Of a stretch of 43,366 nucleotides of DNA, positions 28,429 through 36,585 are shown one piece after another. This DNA is from Methylobacteriaceae bacterium (GTDB lineage Bacteria; Pseudomonadota; Alphaproteobacteria; Rhizobiales; Beijerinckiaceae). Position 1 is the first letter of the stretch; every line of letters begins with the position of its first letter. The notes under the pieces were generated by a model. It worked only from the letters and a program-made list of their open reading frames with translations. It made no database searches and was not told where the DNA came from. The position numbers were made by a program, and so were the translations under genes. The stretch covers positions 1-43,366 of the forward strand of contig JAFASC010000051.1 of assembly GCA_019244955.1 (NCBI GenBank), read 5' to 3'.

Positions 28429-28683
28429 TCAGGTGACCTTCTCGACCTCCACGGGCGCGAATTCGCAGGCCGGCGGATCGCAGATTCCGGCGAGCGAGGC
28501 ATCATAGACAAAGAGCGTCGAGCAATAGGAACAGACCGCCTCGCTCTCCTCGCCCATATCGATGAAAATGTGCGGATGGTCGAACGGCGGCAACGCGCCG
28601 ACGCACATGAATTCCTTCACGCGGATGCGGATTTTCGGCACGCCCGGCTCATTGTGGAAATGCGGAATGAGGTGGTCGGCCAT
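28429..28683 (-). CDS. Zinc-finger domain protein (zf-CHCC, NDUFS6-like)
   Basis: 84 residues from ATG 28681-28683; the extra 45 residues in the track come from untranslated upstream sequence. The conserved core is KEFMCVGALPPFDHPHIFID, then CSYCSTLFVYD, giving the Cys-His-Cys-Cys zinc site. In mitochondria the homologous NDUFS6 is a complex I accessory subunit; in alphaproteobacteria this small protein is also tied to complex I, though the gene sits here away from the nuo operon. It is divergent from the alpha/beta hydrolase (149 nt gap). Confidence 0.88.
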   Translation of the reverse strand: MADHLIPHFHNEPGVPKIRIRVKEFMCVGALPPFDHPHIFIDMGEESEAVCSYCSTLFVYDASLAGICDPPACEFAPVEVEKVT

Positions 28684-28832
28684 TGCTCGCTCGTGCTGCC
28701 CAAAGTCGCGCCGCGACCATAGGCAGGGGCGGGAGAGCCGACAAGCGTCATGATTTCGCAGGGCGATGCAGCGCAGGCGGCTTGCACGCCGAGTCTTCCC
28801 CGCTATGGTGCGCGCCAAAACCGGACGGCATC

Positions 28833-29597
28833 ATGGAAGAGTTTTCTTCGAACGGCGTACGCATTGCTTTCATCGACGAGAGACCTGACAACGACCGTGG
28901 CGAACCGATCCTGCTGATCCACGGTTTCGCCTCCACCCACGCGGTCAACTGGTTGTTTCCGCTCTGGGTGCGGACCTTGAACGGCGCCGGGCGCCGCGTC
29001 ATAGCGCTCGACAATCGCGGCCACGGACGCAGTCAAAAGCTGTACGATCCTAAGGACTATCACACCGCGATCATGGCCGAGGATTCGCGCAATCTGCTCG
29101 ATCATCTCGGCATCGAATATGCCGATGTCATGGGCTATTCGATGGGCGCCCGCATTGGCGCGTTTCTCGTCCTTGCCCACCGCGATCGTGTGCGCTCATT
29201 GGTGATGGGGGGTCTCGGCAGCCACTTGATGGAAGGATTCGGGCTGCCCGTCTCGATCGCTGAGGCGATGGAAGCCGAAACGATCGAAGAGCTGCGTGAT
29301 CCGCAGCAGAAAATGTTCCGCGGCTTTGCCGAGGCGACGAAGAGCGACCGGCGGGCGCTGGCCGCCTGCATCCGCGGCTCGCGGCAGGTTCTGACACCCG
29401 AGCAGGTTCATGATATCGACGTCCCGACTCTGGTTTGCGTCGGCACGCGCGACGAGGTCGCCGGCGATCCGCATCCGCTGGCGGAGATGCTGCCGCAGGG
29501 CCGCGCGGTCGACATTCCCGACCGGGATCACAATCGCGCCGTCGGCGACCGCGTCTACAAGCAGGCTGTGCTCGAGTTCCTCGAAGAGCGGCCCTGA
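28833..29597 (+). CDS. Alpha/beta hydrolase
   Basis: 254 residues from ATG 28833, where homology begins (MEEFSSNGVRIAFID). Oxyanion region LLIHGFAST, strand-4 DNRGHGRS, nucleophile Ser103 in GYSMGA, acid Asp207 in GTRDEVAG and His233 in RDHNRAV complete a catalytic triad. Length matches small esterase/haloperoxidase-like hydrolases. The track's upstream 50 residues overlap the divergent gene's leader and are excluded. Substrate unknown. Confidence 0.88.
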   Translation: MEEFSSNGVRIAFIDERPDNDRGEPILLIHGFASTHAVNWLFPLWVRTLNGAGRRVIALDNRGHGRSQKLYDPKDYHTAIMAEDSRNLLDHLGIEYADVMGYSMGARIGAFLVLAHRDRVRSLVMGGLGSHLMEGFGLPVSIAEAMEAETIEELRDPQQKMFRGFAEATKSDRRALAACIRGSRQVLTPEQVHDIDVPTLVCVGTRDEVAGDPHPLAEMLPQGRAVDIPDRDHNRAVGDRVYKQAVLEFLEERP

Positions 29598-29734
29598 CGC
29601 GCGGCAGGCCTCGCGGAAATGCTTTGCTGTCCATGCCTGGGTATCAGAACGTTCATTCTGCCGGGCGGACTTGCTGGACACCTTTTACACCCCACGTTAT
29701 GCCCGAAGCAGGGGCGAGAGCCCGAGGAGTAGCG

Positions 29735-30583
29735 ATGGCCTCTCACGGTTCTGGGCAGGGCTCCGCCCGCGTCGTCGATTTCGGCAAGCACGACCCGATG
29801 CTGGCCCGGGTCCGCCTGGAGGCTGAGGAAGCGGTTCACCGCGAGCCGGACCTGGGCGCCTTCATGTTCGCCAACGTGCTGAACCACGACAGCTTCGAGG
29901 CAATTGTCGTGCACCGCGTCGCCGTGCGGCTCGAGAACCGCGACCTTCCGGGCGATCTCATCCGCCAAATCTACATGGATATCCTGAGCCAGGACGCCTC
30001 GATCGGCGACGCATTCCGAGCCGATGCGATGGCGGTGTTCGATCGCGATCCAGCCTGTACGCGGCTCATCGAGCCGCTTCTCTATTTCAAGGGCTTCCAG
30101 GCTCTCCAAGCCTACCGGCTTGCGCATGCTCTGTGGAGGGCCGGCCGGCGCGATCTCGCGCTCTATCTGCAGAGCCGCTCGTCCGAAGTGTTTCAGGTCG
30201 ACATCAATCCGGCGGCGGTGATCGGTAAGGGCGTTTTCCTCGATCATGCGACCGGCATCGTCATCGGCTCGACGGCGGTGATCGAGGACGACGTTTCCAT
30301 GCTGCAGGGCGTGACCCTCGGCGGGACAGGCAAAGAGACCGGCGACCGTCATCCGAAGATCCGGCGCGGTGTGCTGCTCGGCGCCGGGGCCAAGGTGCTC
30401 GGCAATATCGAAGTCGGCCACTGCTCGCGCGTGGCCTCGGGCTCTGTCGTGTTGCAGGCCGTGCCGCATAACAAGACCGTTGCCGGCGTCCCCGCCCGCG
30501 TCGTCGGTGAGGCGGGCTGCGCCGAGCCGGCGCGCAGCATGGACCAGATCATCGCCGCCAAGCCCGTTGAGACGGCGGTCTGA
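29735..30583 (+). CDS. cysE: Serine O-acetyltransferase
   Basis: 282 residues from ATG 29735 with SD GAGGAG; the track start at 29435 lies inside the hydrolase gene. The N-terminal helical SATase domain (FMFANVLNHDSFEAIVVHRV) precedes the left-handed beta-helix with hexapeptide repeats (VDINPAAVIGKGVFLDHATG, GSTAVIEDDVSMLQGVTLGG). The active-site HAT and the DRHPKIRRGVLLGAGA stretch typical of SAT are present. It makes O-acetylserine from serine and acetyl-CoA for cysteine synthesis. It begins a plus-strand set with DUF3126 and a second hexapeptide protein. A 6-bp stem (AGCCGC/GCGGCT, 30612-30627) after the stop may only weakly separate it from the next gene. Confidence 0.95.
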   Translation: MASHGSGQGSARVVDFGKHDPMLARVRLEAEEAVHREPDLGAFMFANVLNHDSFEAIVVHRVAVRLENRDLPGDLIRQIYMDILSQDASIGDAFRADAMAVFDRDPACTRLIEPLLYFKGFQALQAYRLAHALWRAGRRDLALYLQSRSSEVFQVDINPAAVIGKGVFLDHATGIVIGSTAVIEDDVSMLQGVTLGGTGKETGDRHPKIRRGVLLGAGAKVLGNIEVGHCSRVASGSVVLQAVPHNKTVAGVPARVVGEAGCAEPARSMDQIIAAKPVETAV

Positions 30584-30668
30584 ACCTCATCCCTTCGCAG
30601 CCGATTGCGTGAGCCGCGCAAGCGGCTTACCACGTCGCTGCGCGCGTTAGCTGCCAGGGGAGACTTGA

Positions 30669-31076
30669 GTGGGAGCAGGCCTGAACAAAACCGAATTGCA
30701 GCAATTGCAGGATTTTCTGCGCCGCTCTTTCGGCAATGAAGACCTGCGCGTGACGCCAAACCCGCGCAATCCCGACGATGCGGACGTCCATCTTGGTCAG
30801 CGGGTGATTGCCAATCTCAGCGTCGACGATGAGGACGGCGATCGCTCGTTTGCATTCGCGATGAAAATTCCGGTCGAGCGGCCGGTGCTACAGGATTACC
30901 TGAGACGGCTGTTCGAGAACGACAAACTGAAAATCGTGCCGCGCGGCCGCAAGACCGATTCCGTCGAACTTAATTCAGGCGAGGATTTCCTGGGCGTGGT
31001 TTCCGCCGACGATCCCAACGGCCGGAGCTTCACCCTGCAAATCGCTATCCTCGATTTCGACCTCGAAGATCTCTGA
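30669..31076 (+). CDS. Tandem-duplicated DUF3126 protein
   Basis: 135 residues, GTG start with SD GGGGAGACTTGA. It contains two copies of a ~65-residue unit. Copy 1 (about 6-67) runs from LQQLQDFLRRSFGNEDLRV to NLSVDDEDGDRSFAFAMKI. Copy 2 (about 68-135) runs from VLQDYLRRLFENDKLKIVPR through FLGVVSADDPNGRSFTLQIA to LDFDLEDL. Each has the helix FLRRxF, a basic P-R segment and the DDxxGxRSF hairpin. DUF3126 proteins are normally about 70 residues and single-domain, and I recall them next to cysE in rhizobia. Function unknown. Copy 2 is closer to the usual family ending, so copy 1 looks like the added one. Confidence 0.8.
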   Translation: MGAGLNKTELQQLQDFLRRSFGNEDLRVTPNPRNPDDADVHLGQRVIANLSVDDEDGDRSFAFAMKIPVERPVLQDYLRRLFENDKLKIVPRGRKTDSVELNSGEDFLGVVSADDPNGRSFTLQIAILDFDLEDL

Positions 31077-31081
31077 CCGAC

Positions 31082-31621
31082 ATGCCGCTCTACTCGCTGG
31101 ACGGTATCGTGCCGCAAGTGCCGGCGAACGGCCGTTACTGGGTCGCCCCGGACGCTCACGTGATCGGCAACGTCGTGCTCGAAGAGGATGCGAGCGTCTG
31201 GTTCGGGACGACAATCCGCGGCGACAATGAACGCATTGTCGTCGGAACCGGTACGAACATCCAGGAAGGCTGTATGCTGCATACCGATCCAGGCTTTCCG
31301 CTGACGATCGGTCCGCACTGCACGATCGGCCATCACGTCATCCTGCACGGCTGCACGATCGCGGAGGAAAGCCTCATCGGGATGGGCGCGACCATTCTCA
31401 ACGGCGCCCGCATCGCTCGCCATTGTCTGGTCGGCGCCAAAGCGCTTGTCACCGAAGGCAAAGAATTTCCAGAGAATTCGCTGATCGTCGGCGCGCCGGC
31501 ACGCGCAGCGCGCACCCTCGACGAGGCGGCGATTGCGCGGATGCGGGTGACGGCTGCGCACTATGTGCAGAACTGGCAGCGCTATGAACGCGGCCTGAGC
31601 GTCGCGAGCGTCGAGCGCTAG
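31082..31621 (+). CDS. Gamma-carbonic anhydrase family protein (YrdA/PaaY-like)
   Basis: 179 residues of left-handed beta-helix hexapeptides (VAPDAHVIGNVVLEEDASVW, RGDNERIVVGTGTNIQEGCM). Metal-binding His67 (MLHTD) and His84/His89 (IGHHVILHG) fit the gamma-CA zinc set, followed by MGATILNGARI and the terminal helix. Most members of this branch have no shown carbonic anhydrase activity. It begins 5 nt after the DUF3126 stop, so the two are probably cotranscribed. Its TAG overlaps the CTA of the convergent PilZ gene in a shared CTAG. Confidence 0.9.
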   Translation: MPLYSLDGIVPQVPANGRYWVAPDAHVIGNVVLEEDASVWFGTTIRGDNERIVVGTGTNIQEGCMLHTDPGFPLTIGPHCTIGHHVILHGCTIAEESLIGMGATILNGARIARHCLVGAKALVTEGKEFPENSLIVGAPARAARTLDEAAIARMRVTAAHYVQNWQRYERGLSVASVER

Positions 31622-32262
31622 AGCGTTATGTTTTCGTTGAAGCCGTCGACAGGGATGGGTCGGAAGAACTCGACCCCGATGCCGCCCATGAAGTGACGCA
31701 CGACCGTGCCGCTCGTCTGGCCGATAGTGACGGTCGATCCAAGTGGCGGCTGCACTTCCGTCGCGAGAGCCGCGCCCGACAGCGATATGTCGATGAGTTT
31801 GACAGGATGCGTCTGTCCGTCGCCAAGCCGCAGGATAGTGCGAGTGGCGCGCGGCGTCACGCGCGCGTGGCGGCGGTCTTCCAGCATGCCGAGCGCGTCG
31901 CGATTGATGAGCCAGGTGAGCTGCTCGGCGAGCTTCTCCCGCTTCATCAGCGGCAGCGACATGGAGAGCGCGAAGCCGTTCTTCGTGTGGCGTGCGATCA
32001 CGCCCTCGATTCGCCCGAGCTGGTCGAGGTAGACGATGACGCGCTCGCCGATGCCGCCGCGCACCGGTGCAAACAGCGATACGCCGCCGACCGACATGTC
32101 GACCGTCTGGCAGGGATATTCCTGCTTGTCCGCCAGCATGTAGCGGCCGAGAACGGTCACCTTCACCCGCTGGTGACGGCGCTGTTCAATCGGCTTTTGA
32201 GCCACACGCAGTTTGAGATTGGTTTGCAAGCTGGCCGATCCTGATCCAGGCGCTCGCGTCAA
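31618..32262 (-). CDS. Tandem PilZ-domain protein (two predicted c-di-GMP sites)
   Basis: 214 residues with two PilZ domains. Domain 1 has RRHQR (28-32) and DMSVGG (55-60); domain 2 has RRHAR (130-134) and DISLSG (158-163). Both show the RxxxR and D/NxSxxG motifs needed to bind cyclic di-GMP. No enzymatic or membrane part is visible, so it is probably a cytoplasmic adaptor for motility, surface or polysaccharide control. The start codon is uncertain: the track uses TTG 32262, no ATG occurs before the first domain, and a GTG about 19 codons later is the alternative. Confidence 0.85.
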   Translation of the reverse strand: MTRAPGSGSASLQTNLKLRVAQKPIEQRRHQRVKVTVLGRYMLADKQEYPCQTVDMSVGGVSLFAPVRGGIGERVIVYLDQLGRIEGVIARHTKNGFALSMSLPLMKREKLAEQLTWLINRDALGMLEDRRHARVTPRATRTILRLGDGQTHPVKLIDISLSGAALATEVQPPLGSTVTIGQTSGTVVRHFMGGIGVEFFRPIPVDGFNENITL

Positions 32263-32317
32263 CCTAAACAGCGCCGGTTAAGGGGCCATTACGCCGTTAA
32301 GATTGTTGGCGTGTCTT

Positions 32318-32902
32318 TCACGCACCACCCGCATAGACGGTTAGGTGGCCCCGGCGCCCGAGCGGCGCCTGGACAGCTTCCGGCCGATGCGGCGGAAGCG
32401 CTTCGTCATCGCCTATCCCGACCACGCGCATCGAGTGCAGGGCCAGCTTCTCGGCCGCGATCAGGCCGAACCAGGGCTCGCGCGCGCCGGAGGTGATGCA
32501 GCCGAGGACGCGCGCGTGGGTCTTACCATTGTGCCGGAGCGGCAGGAGGAGGAGCTCCATGTCCATGGCCTTGCGGCCCTGCGGCGCCGCCGACACCCCG
32601 GCGATCACCGGATGCGCGCCGTCGAGGACGGTGAGCATGAGGGCCATCGCATCGCGGCGCTCGTCGTCGGCCCAGAGATCGAGGAATGACCGCCCTTTCT
32701 GCTCGGAGAGCCAGAGCGCGTTGAGCCGCGTGCCCGAAAGGCGGATCGGAAACACACAGGCGGAATCGATCTCGAGCAGGAACGTGTCGGCAAGCACGTT
32801 GCGGATGGCGGCGGGGTCGATTTCGGCGCGCTCGGGAGCGGCGCGACCTTTGCGCAGGCGATCCCAATAGGCAAACAATTCCCGTGTCGCCGCCTGTCTC
32901 AT
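32318..32902 (-). CDS. PAS-domain protein of the PAS_5 family
   Basis: 194 residues from ATG 32900-32902 with SD GGGAAAAGG; the track's 47-residue upstream extension is Arg/Pro-rich noise in the divergent gap. The fold begins ATRELFAYWDRLRKGRAAPE, then ADTFLLEIDSACVFPIRLSG and ALWLSEQKGRSFLDLW, the layout of the single-domain PAS_5 proteins of alphaproteobacteria, a group I believe includes Caulobacter MopJ. The C-terminal ~25 residues are basic and disordered. No output domain. Downstream of it on the same strand lies the tandem PilZ gene (55 nt), which suggests a shared signalling theme, but that is inference. Confidence 0.8.
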   Translation of the reverse strand: MRQAATRELFAYWDRLRKGRAAPERAEIDPAAIRNVLADTFLLEIDSACVFPIRLSGTRLNALWLSEQKGRSFLDLWADDERRDAMALMLTVLDGAHPVIAGVSAAPQGRKAMDMELLLLPLRHNGKTHARVLGCITSGAREPWFGLIAAEKLALHSMRVVGIGDDEALPPHRPEAVQAPLGRRGHLTVYAGGA

Positions 32903-33063
32903 TTTACCTTTTCCCGGCCGTCTGGTGCAGCGCTTCTGTCTCGGAACGGAACCGCCCGGCTCATCCGGGCGCCCTCCGACACGGGAGAGCAGGGCATGTG
33001 CCAGTGCTTGCGTGGCCTGGCGGCAATCGCCATGTTCGGCCACCTCCGGGCCAAGGAGCGCGG

Positions 33064-33921
33064 GTGAGCAAACGTCAGCCGGTCTTCAATCTTCCAGGCG
33101 TGATCCTCGCGCTGCTCGCTGCCTTCGCGGCCGTGCAGGTGGCGCGCGACTTCGTTTCCCCGCAGAGCGATGCCTGGCTGATCACGACCTTCGGCTTCGT
33201 TCCGGCGCGGTTTTCACGCCATTTTGCACCCGGCGGGCTCGCCAATTCCATTGCCGAGCAGATCGCCTCCGGCGCGCCCGAGGCCACGATCCGCTGGTTT
33301 CTCGGAAATGGCGGCTGGCCCTGGTGGAGCCCGGTCACCTATGCCTTCCTGCACGGCGACTGGATGCATCTTAGCCTGAACGGGTTGTGGCTTGCCGCCT
33401 TCGGCACGGCGGTCGCGCGCCGCTTCGGGCCGCTGCGTTTTCTCGGCCTTTTCGTCCTGTCGGGAGTAGCTGGCGCCGCCGCTTTCCTGCTCGTTCACCC
33501 GTACGGGCTTGAGCCTGTCGTCGGCGCCTCGGCGGCAATTTCGGGCGCGGTCGCGGCCGCAATGCGGTTTGCCTTCGAGCCGAATGCCCCGCTCGGGCCC
33601 GGCAGAAATGCCCTGGTTGGCGGCGACACCGCCTACTTTCTCCCGGCTTTGCCGCTTGCCCGCGTGTTTCGCGACGGCCGCGCGCTTGTCTTTCTGCTGA
33701 CCTGGCTCGGCTGCAATATCCTTTTCGGTGCGTTCGCCCGCCCGCTCGGCGTCGGCGATGCGGCGGTGGCGTGGGAAGCCCATATCGGCGGCTTCCTATT
33801 CGGGCTTTTCGCCTTCTCGTTCTTCGATCCGACGCCCAATCAGAGTTTGGCGGTAGAGCCCTTCCCGGACCTCGACGTGTCGACCTCCTCGCAAGCCAGC
33901 GGCCCGCGCCACGTCCCATAG
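33064..33921 (+). CDS. Rhomboid family intramembrane serine protease
   Basis: 285 residues, GTG start with SD AAGGAGCGCGG. Six or seven TM helices. The rhomboid core is present: TYAFLHGDWMHLSLNGLWL (His/Asn region), catalytic Ser156 in GASAAISG and His240 in AHIGGFLFG. It cleaves membrane protein helices. The 3' end overlaps the 3' end of yidD on the other strand by 82 nt, so the last ~27 residues of each are encoded on opposite strands of the same DNA. Confidence 0.9.
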   Translation: MSKRQPVFNLPGVILALLAAFAAVQVARDFVSPQSDAWLITTFGFVPARFSRHFAPGGLANSIAEQIASGAPEATIRWFLGNGGWPWWSPVTYAFLHGDWMHLSLNGLWLAAFGTAVARRFGPLRFLGLFVLSGVAGAAAFLLVHPYGLEPVVGASAAISGAVAAAMRFAFEPNAPLGPGRNALVGGDTAYFLPALPLARVFRDGRALVFLLTWLGCNILFGAFARPLGVGDAAVAWEAHIGGFLFGLFAFSFFDPTPNQSLAVEPFPDLDVSTSSQASGPRHVP

Positions 33922-34196
33922 CTCCAGGGCAGGAACGAGTGCGCTCCAGCCGGCAGCGCCCGCGGCACCGGATCGTAGCCGTGCGTGCCCCAGGGATGGC
34001 AGCGGCAGAGGCGGGCAAATCCCATCCATCCGCCGGCCCACAATCCGTGGTGCTCGATTGCTTCGGATGCGTAGTCGGAGCAGGTCGGCAAATGTCGGCA
34101 GGCGCGCCCGACAAGTGCGGAAAATGTCAGCTGATAGACCCGGATCGCCCCGCGCGCTGCGCTAATGTGCCATCGCGAGGGAACATGGCTCGTCAT
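33840..34196 (-). CDS. yidD: Membrane protein insertion efficiency factor YidD
   Basis: 118 residues. The conserved IRVYQLTFSALVGRACRHLP, TCSDYASEAIEHHG and RLCRCHPWGTHGYDPVP motifs with their Cys pattern define YidD (UPF0161). An amphipathic helix near the start holds it at the inner membrane beside YidC. It is longer than the ~70-85 residues usual, with a ~35-residue C-terminal tail (HSFLPWSYGTWRG) in the stretch overlapping the rhomboid gene. ATG overlaps the stop of the IscU-like gene by 4 nt. No rpmH/rnpA/yidC lies here. Confidence 0.92.
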   Translation of the reverse strand: MTSHVPSRWHISAARGAIRVYQLTFSALVGRACRHLPTCSDYASEAIEHHGLWAGGWMGFARLCRCHPWGTHGYDPVPRALPAGAHSFLPWSYGTWRGPLACEEVDTSRSGKGSTAKL

Positions 34197-34642
34197 TCCG
34201 CGGCCGCGGAAGTCTTTGTCGCCGCGATGCGGTTCAACGCCTCGACGACGGCGTCGAACGTGAGCAGCGTCGAGGCATGCCGCGCTTTATAGTCGCGTAC
34301 CGGCTCGAGCACGCCGATCTCCGCCCAGCGTCCGCCAGGCGGGGCGCCGTTCTCCTTCAGCATCTTGCGGACCCTCTCGCGCAATTCCTGCAATTCCTCG
34401 GGGGTCGAGCCGATCACGTTGCGCGCCATGATCGAGGAGGAGGCCTGACCGAGCGCGCAGGCTTTGACGTCGTGAGCGAAATCGCTCACCCGGCCATCGC
34501 TGAGATTGAGGTCGACCGTCACCGTCGATCCGCAGAGCTTCGAATGCGCCGTGGCGGAACCTTGCGGGGCTTGGAGTCGTCCAAGCCGCGGGATGTCTGC
34601 GGCGAGTTCGAGAATGCGCTTGTTGTAGATGTCGTTGAGCAT
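34193..34642 (-). CDS. IscU-like iron-sulfur scaffold family protein lacking the third Cys
   Basis: 149 residues from ATG 34640-34642 (MLNDIYNKRILELAADIPRL), where homologues start; a likely -10 (TATATA, 34689-34694) lies just upstream and would exclude the track's start at 34699. IscU/NifU-N fold with Cys37 (KLCGSTVTVD) and Cys62 (KACALGQASSSIMA). The position of the third ligand, normally HCS, reads RHAST (Ala123), and the Asp after the first Cys is Ser39. Rhizobial relatives appear to share this, so it may be a variant carrier rather than a decayed gene. It is coupled to yidD by a 4-nt overlap and divergent from folE. Confidence 0.85.
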   Translation of the reverse strand: MLNDIYNKRILELAADIPRLGRLQAPQGSATAHSKLCGSTVTVDLNLSDGRVSDFAHDVKACALGQASSSIMARNVIGSTPEELQELRERVRKMLKENGAPPGGRWAEIGVLEPVRDYKARHASTLLTFDAVVEALNRIAATKTSAAAE

Positions 34643-34688
34643 GAATAGGTCTGCGGCCGGGCCTGGCTGAAATCCCTGTCCCGGGTGG

Positions 34689-34717
34689 TATATAGTCATC
34701 GATAACGCGGGTGCGAA
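34689..34717 (-). promoter_or_regulatory. Possible promoter of the IscU-like/yidD operon
   Basis: On the minus strand TTCGCA (34717-34712), a 17-nt spacer and TATATA (34694-34689) form a sigma-70-like pair, four of six matches each. It sits about 47 nt upstream of ATG 34642 in the divergent gap with folE. Confidence 0.4.
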
Positions 34718-34748
34718 GGCTTAAGGGTCCGCACGTCGGGAGAGCTTC

Positions 34749-35423
34749 ATGGATGCTGTGGTGAAAGCCTTGTCGGCGCGGTCGCGCGAAACCAACGCGG
34801 TGCGCAGCCGTGCGGCGGAAGATGCGCTGCCCCAGCCCCGTGTCACCCGCGACGAGGCGGAAGCCGCCGTCCGCACGCTGATCCGCTGGGCCGGCGACGA
34901 TCCGGCCCGCGAGGGTCTGATCGACACGCCACGTCGCGTCGCCGACGCTTATCTCGAACTGTTCAAGGGCTACCGCGACGATCCGGACGCGCTCTTGGCG
35001 CGGGTCTTCGAGGAAGTCGAAGGCTATGGCGACATGGTGCTCGTGCGCGACATTCCGTTCGCCTCGCATTGCGAGCATCACATGCTGCCCTTCGTCGGCC
35101 GGGCGCATATCGGCTATTACCCCAATCGCGGCGTCGTCGGCTTGTCGAAGCTCGCGCGGCTCGTCGACGTCTTTGCGCGTCGGCTGCAGACCCAGGAGAC
35201 AATGACGGTTCAGATCGTGCAATCGATCCAGGACGCGCTCGATCCGCGCGGCGTCGCCGTCGTCGTCGAGGCAGAGCATATGTGCATGTCCATGCGCGGC
35301 ATCCGCAAGCAGGGCACATCGACCACGACCAGCCATTTCACCGGCGTGTTCCGGGACGACCCGAACGAGCAGATCCGCTTCCTCACGATGCTGCGCGGTC
35401 CGGATTCCACGCTGCGCAGGTGA
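34749..35423 (+). CDS. folE: GTP cyclohydrolase I
   Basis: 224 residues with SD GGGAGAGC. Zinc and active-site residues Cys108, His111 ([11 protein letters not shown]) and Cys179 ([10 protein letters not shown]) are present, with the [11 protein letters not shown] end. It converts GTP to 7,8-dihydroneopterin triphosphate for folate. The N-terminal ~30 residues are a charged extension. Its TGA overlaps the GTG of the downstream DNA ligase by 4 nt, an uncommon pairing. Confidence 0.97.
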   Translation: MDAVVKALSARSRETNAVRSRAAEDALPQPRVTRDEAEAAVRTLIRWAGDDPAREGLIDTPRRVADAYLELFKGYRDDPDALLARVFEEVEGYGDMVLVRDIPFASHCEHHMLPFVGRAHIGYYPNRGVVGLSKLARLVDVFARRLQTQETMTVQIVQSIQDALDPRGVAVVVEAEHMCMSMRGIRKQGTSTTTSHFTGVFRDDPNEQIRFLTMLRGPDSTLRR

Positions 35424-36490
35424 GCGCGAAGGCTCAGGCGCAGAAGCGCGAGCCGGCGAGCCAATCCCATTCGCTCGCGCCCATGGAAGCCCATCTCGTC
35501 GCCGCGCTTCCGGAGGGATCGGGCTGGCAATTCGAACCGAAATGGGATGGGTTTCGCTGTCTTGCCTTTCGCCGCGGCGACGAAGTTGATCTGCGCGCCA
35601 AAAGCGGCAAGCCGCTCGCGCGTTATTTCCCCGAAATTGTCACTGGATTGCGTGACCTGCCGCTCGATCCGTTCGTCCTCGATGGCGAACTCGCGATAGC
35701 GCAAGGCGACGTGCTTTCCTTCGATGCGCTGCAGATGCGGTTGCACCCCGCCGAAAGCCGCATCCGGAAGCTGGCGCAGGAGACGCCGGCATTCCTTATT
35801 CTGTTCGATGCGCTGGCTCTTCCCGGCGAGCCCAACATAGCGCAGGTGCCGCTGACCGAGCGCCGCGCCGCGCTCGACGAGACTTATGCCTCGATGGCAG
35901 GCAATGCGTATCTGCGGCTTTCGCCATACACGCGCCGACGCGCCGATGCGCAGCGCTGGCTCGACAAAGCGGGCGGCGCGATCGATGGCGTCGTCGCCAA
36001 GCGCATCGACGAGCCGTATCGGCCGGGCGAACGTGCCATGCTGAAAGTGAAGCGGATGCGCACCGCCGATTCCGTCGTCGGGGGCTTCCGCTACGAGCGC
36101 GATTCCGCATTGGTGGGCTCGCTTCTGCTCGGATTATACAACGACGCCGGCAAACTCGATCACGTCGGTTTCAGCTCGGCGATCGCCGATCGTGACAAGC
36201 CGGCGCTCACGAAAAAGCTCGAAAAGCTGATCGGACCGCCGGGTTTTGATGGAAATGCGCCAGGCGCACCGAGCCGCTGGAGCACCGAGCGCTCGACCGA
36301 GTGGCAGCCGTTGAAACCGAAGCTCGTCGTCGAAGTGCGCTACGACCACGTAACCGGCAGCCGCTTTCGCCACGGCACCAGCATTGTGCGCTGGCGCCCC
36401 GACAAGTCCCCGCGGCAATGCACGATGGAGCAACTCGGGCACGAGGCGAGGCCGGGTAAGCTCATCGAGCAGATGATGCGCGGCACATGA
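35420..36490 (+). CDS. ATP-dependent DNA ligase, LigC type
   Basis: 356 residues from GTG 35420, inside the folE stop (GTGA); the track's 473-aa form extends backward through folE. The nucleophile is Lys41 in [10 protein letters not shown]; then [20 protein letters not shown] (motif III), [12 protein letters not shown] (motif IV), [11 protein letters not shown] (motif V) and the OB-fold ([20 protein letters not shown]). No N-terminal DNA-binding domain and no polymerase or phosphoesterase parts, so it is LigC-like rather than LigD. LigC ligases take part in backup or NHEJ/BER-type repair; no Ku gene is in the window. It is the second ATP-dependent ligase here. Confidence 0.93.
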   Translation: MSAKAQAQKREPASQSHSLAPMEAHLVAALPEGSGWQFEPKWDGFRCLAFRRGDEVDLRAKSGKPLARYFPEIVTGLRDLPLDPFVLDGELAIAQGDVLSFDALQMRLHPAESRIRKLAQETPAFLILFDALALPGEPNIAQVPLTERRAALDETYASMAGNAYLRLSPYTRRRADAQRWLDKAGGAIDGVVAKRIDEPYRPGERAMLKVKRMRTADSVVGGFRYERDSALVGSLLLGLYNDAGKLDHVGFSSAIADRDKPALTKKLEKLIGPPGFDGNAPGAPSRWSTERSTEWQPLKPKLVVEVRYDHVTGSRFRHGTSIVRWRPDKSPRQCTMEQLGHEARPGKLIEQMMRGT

Positions 36491-36549
36491 CCCGGCAATT
36501 CGGCGCTAGTGCGGGAAAGCCACAGACCGTTTCTATTTGTGCGCCGCGT

Positions 36550-36576
36550 TTGACTTGCGTTTTGCACGGACAATAG
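36550..36576 (+). promoter_or_regulatory. Possible promoter of the copper module
   Basis: TTGACT at 36550-36555 followed by AT-rich CAATAG/ATAGTG at the right distance upstream of ATG 36586. The leader left would be very short and no clear SD is seen before ATG 36586. Weak support. Confidence 0.3.
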
Positions 36577-36585
36577 TGTTTTTCC

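Noticed and set aside
29640-29734. Possible riboswitch or promoter upstream of cysE
   Set aside because: Only a loose TTGCTG/TTTTAC pair; no stable leader structure seen.
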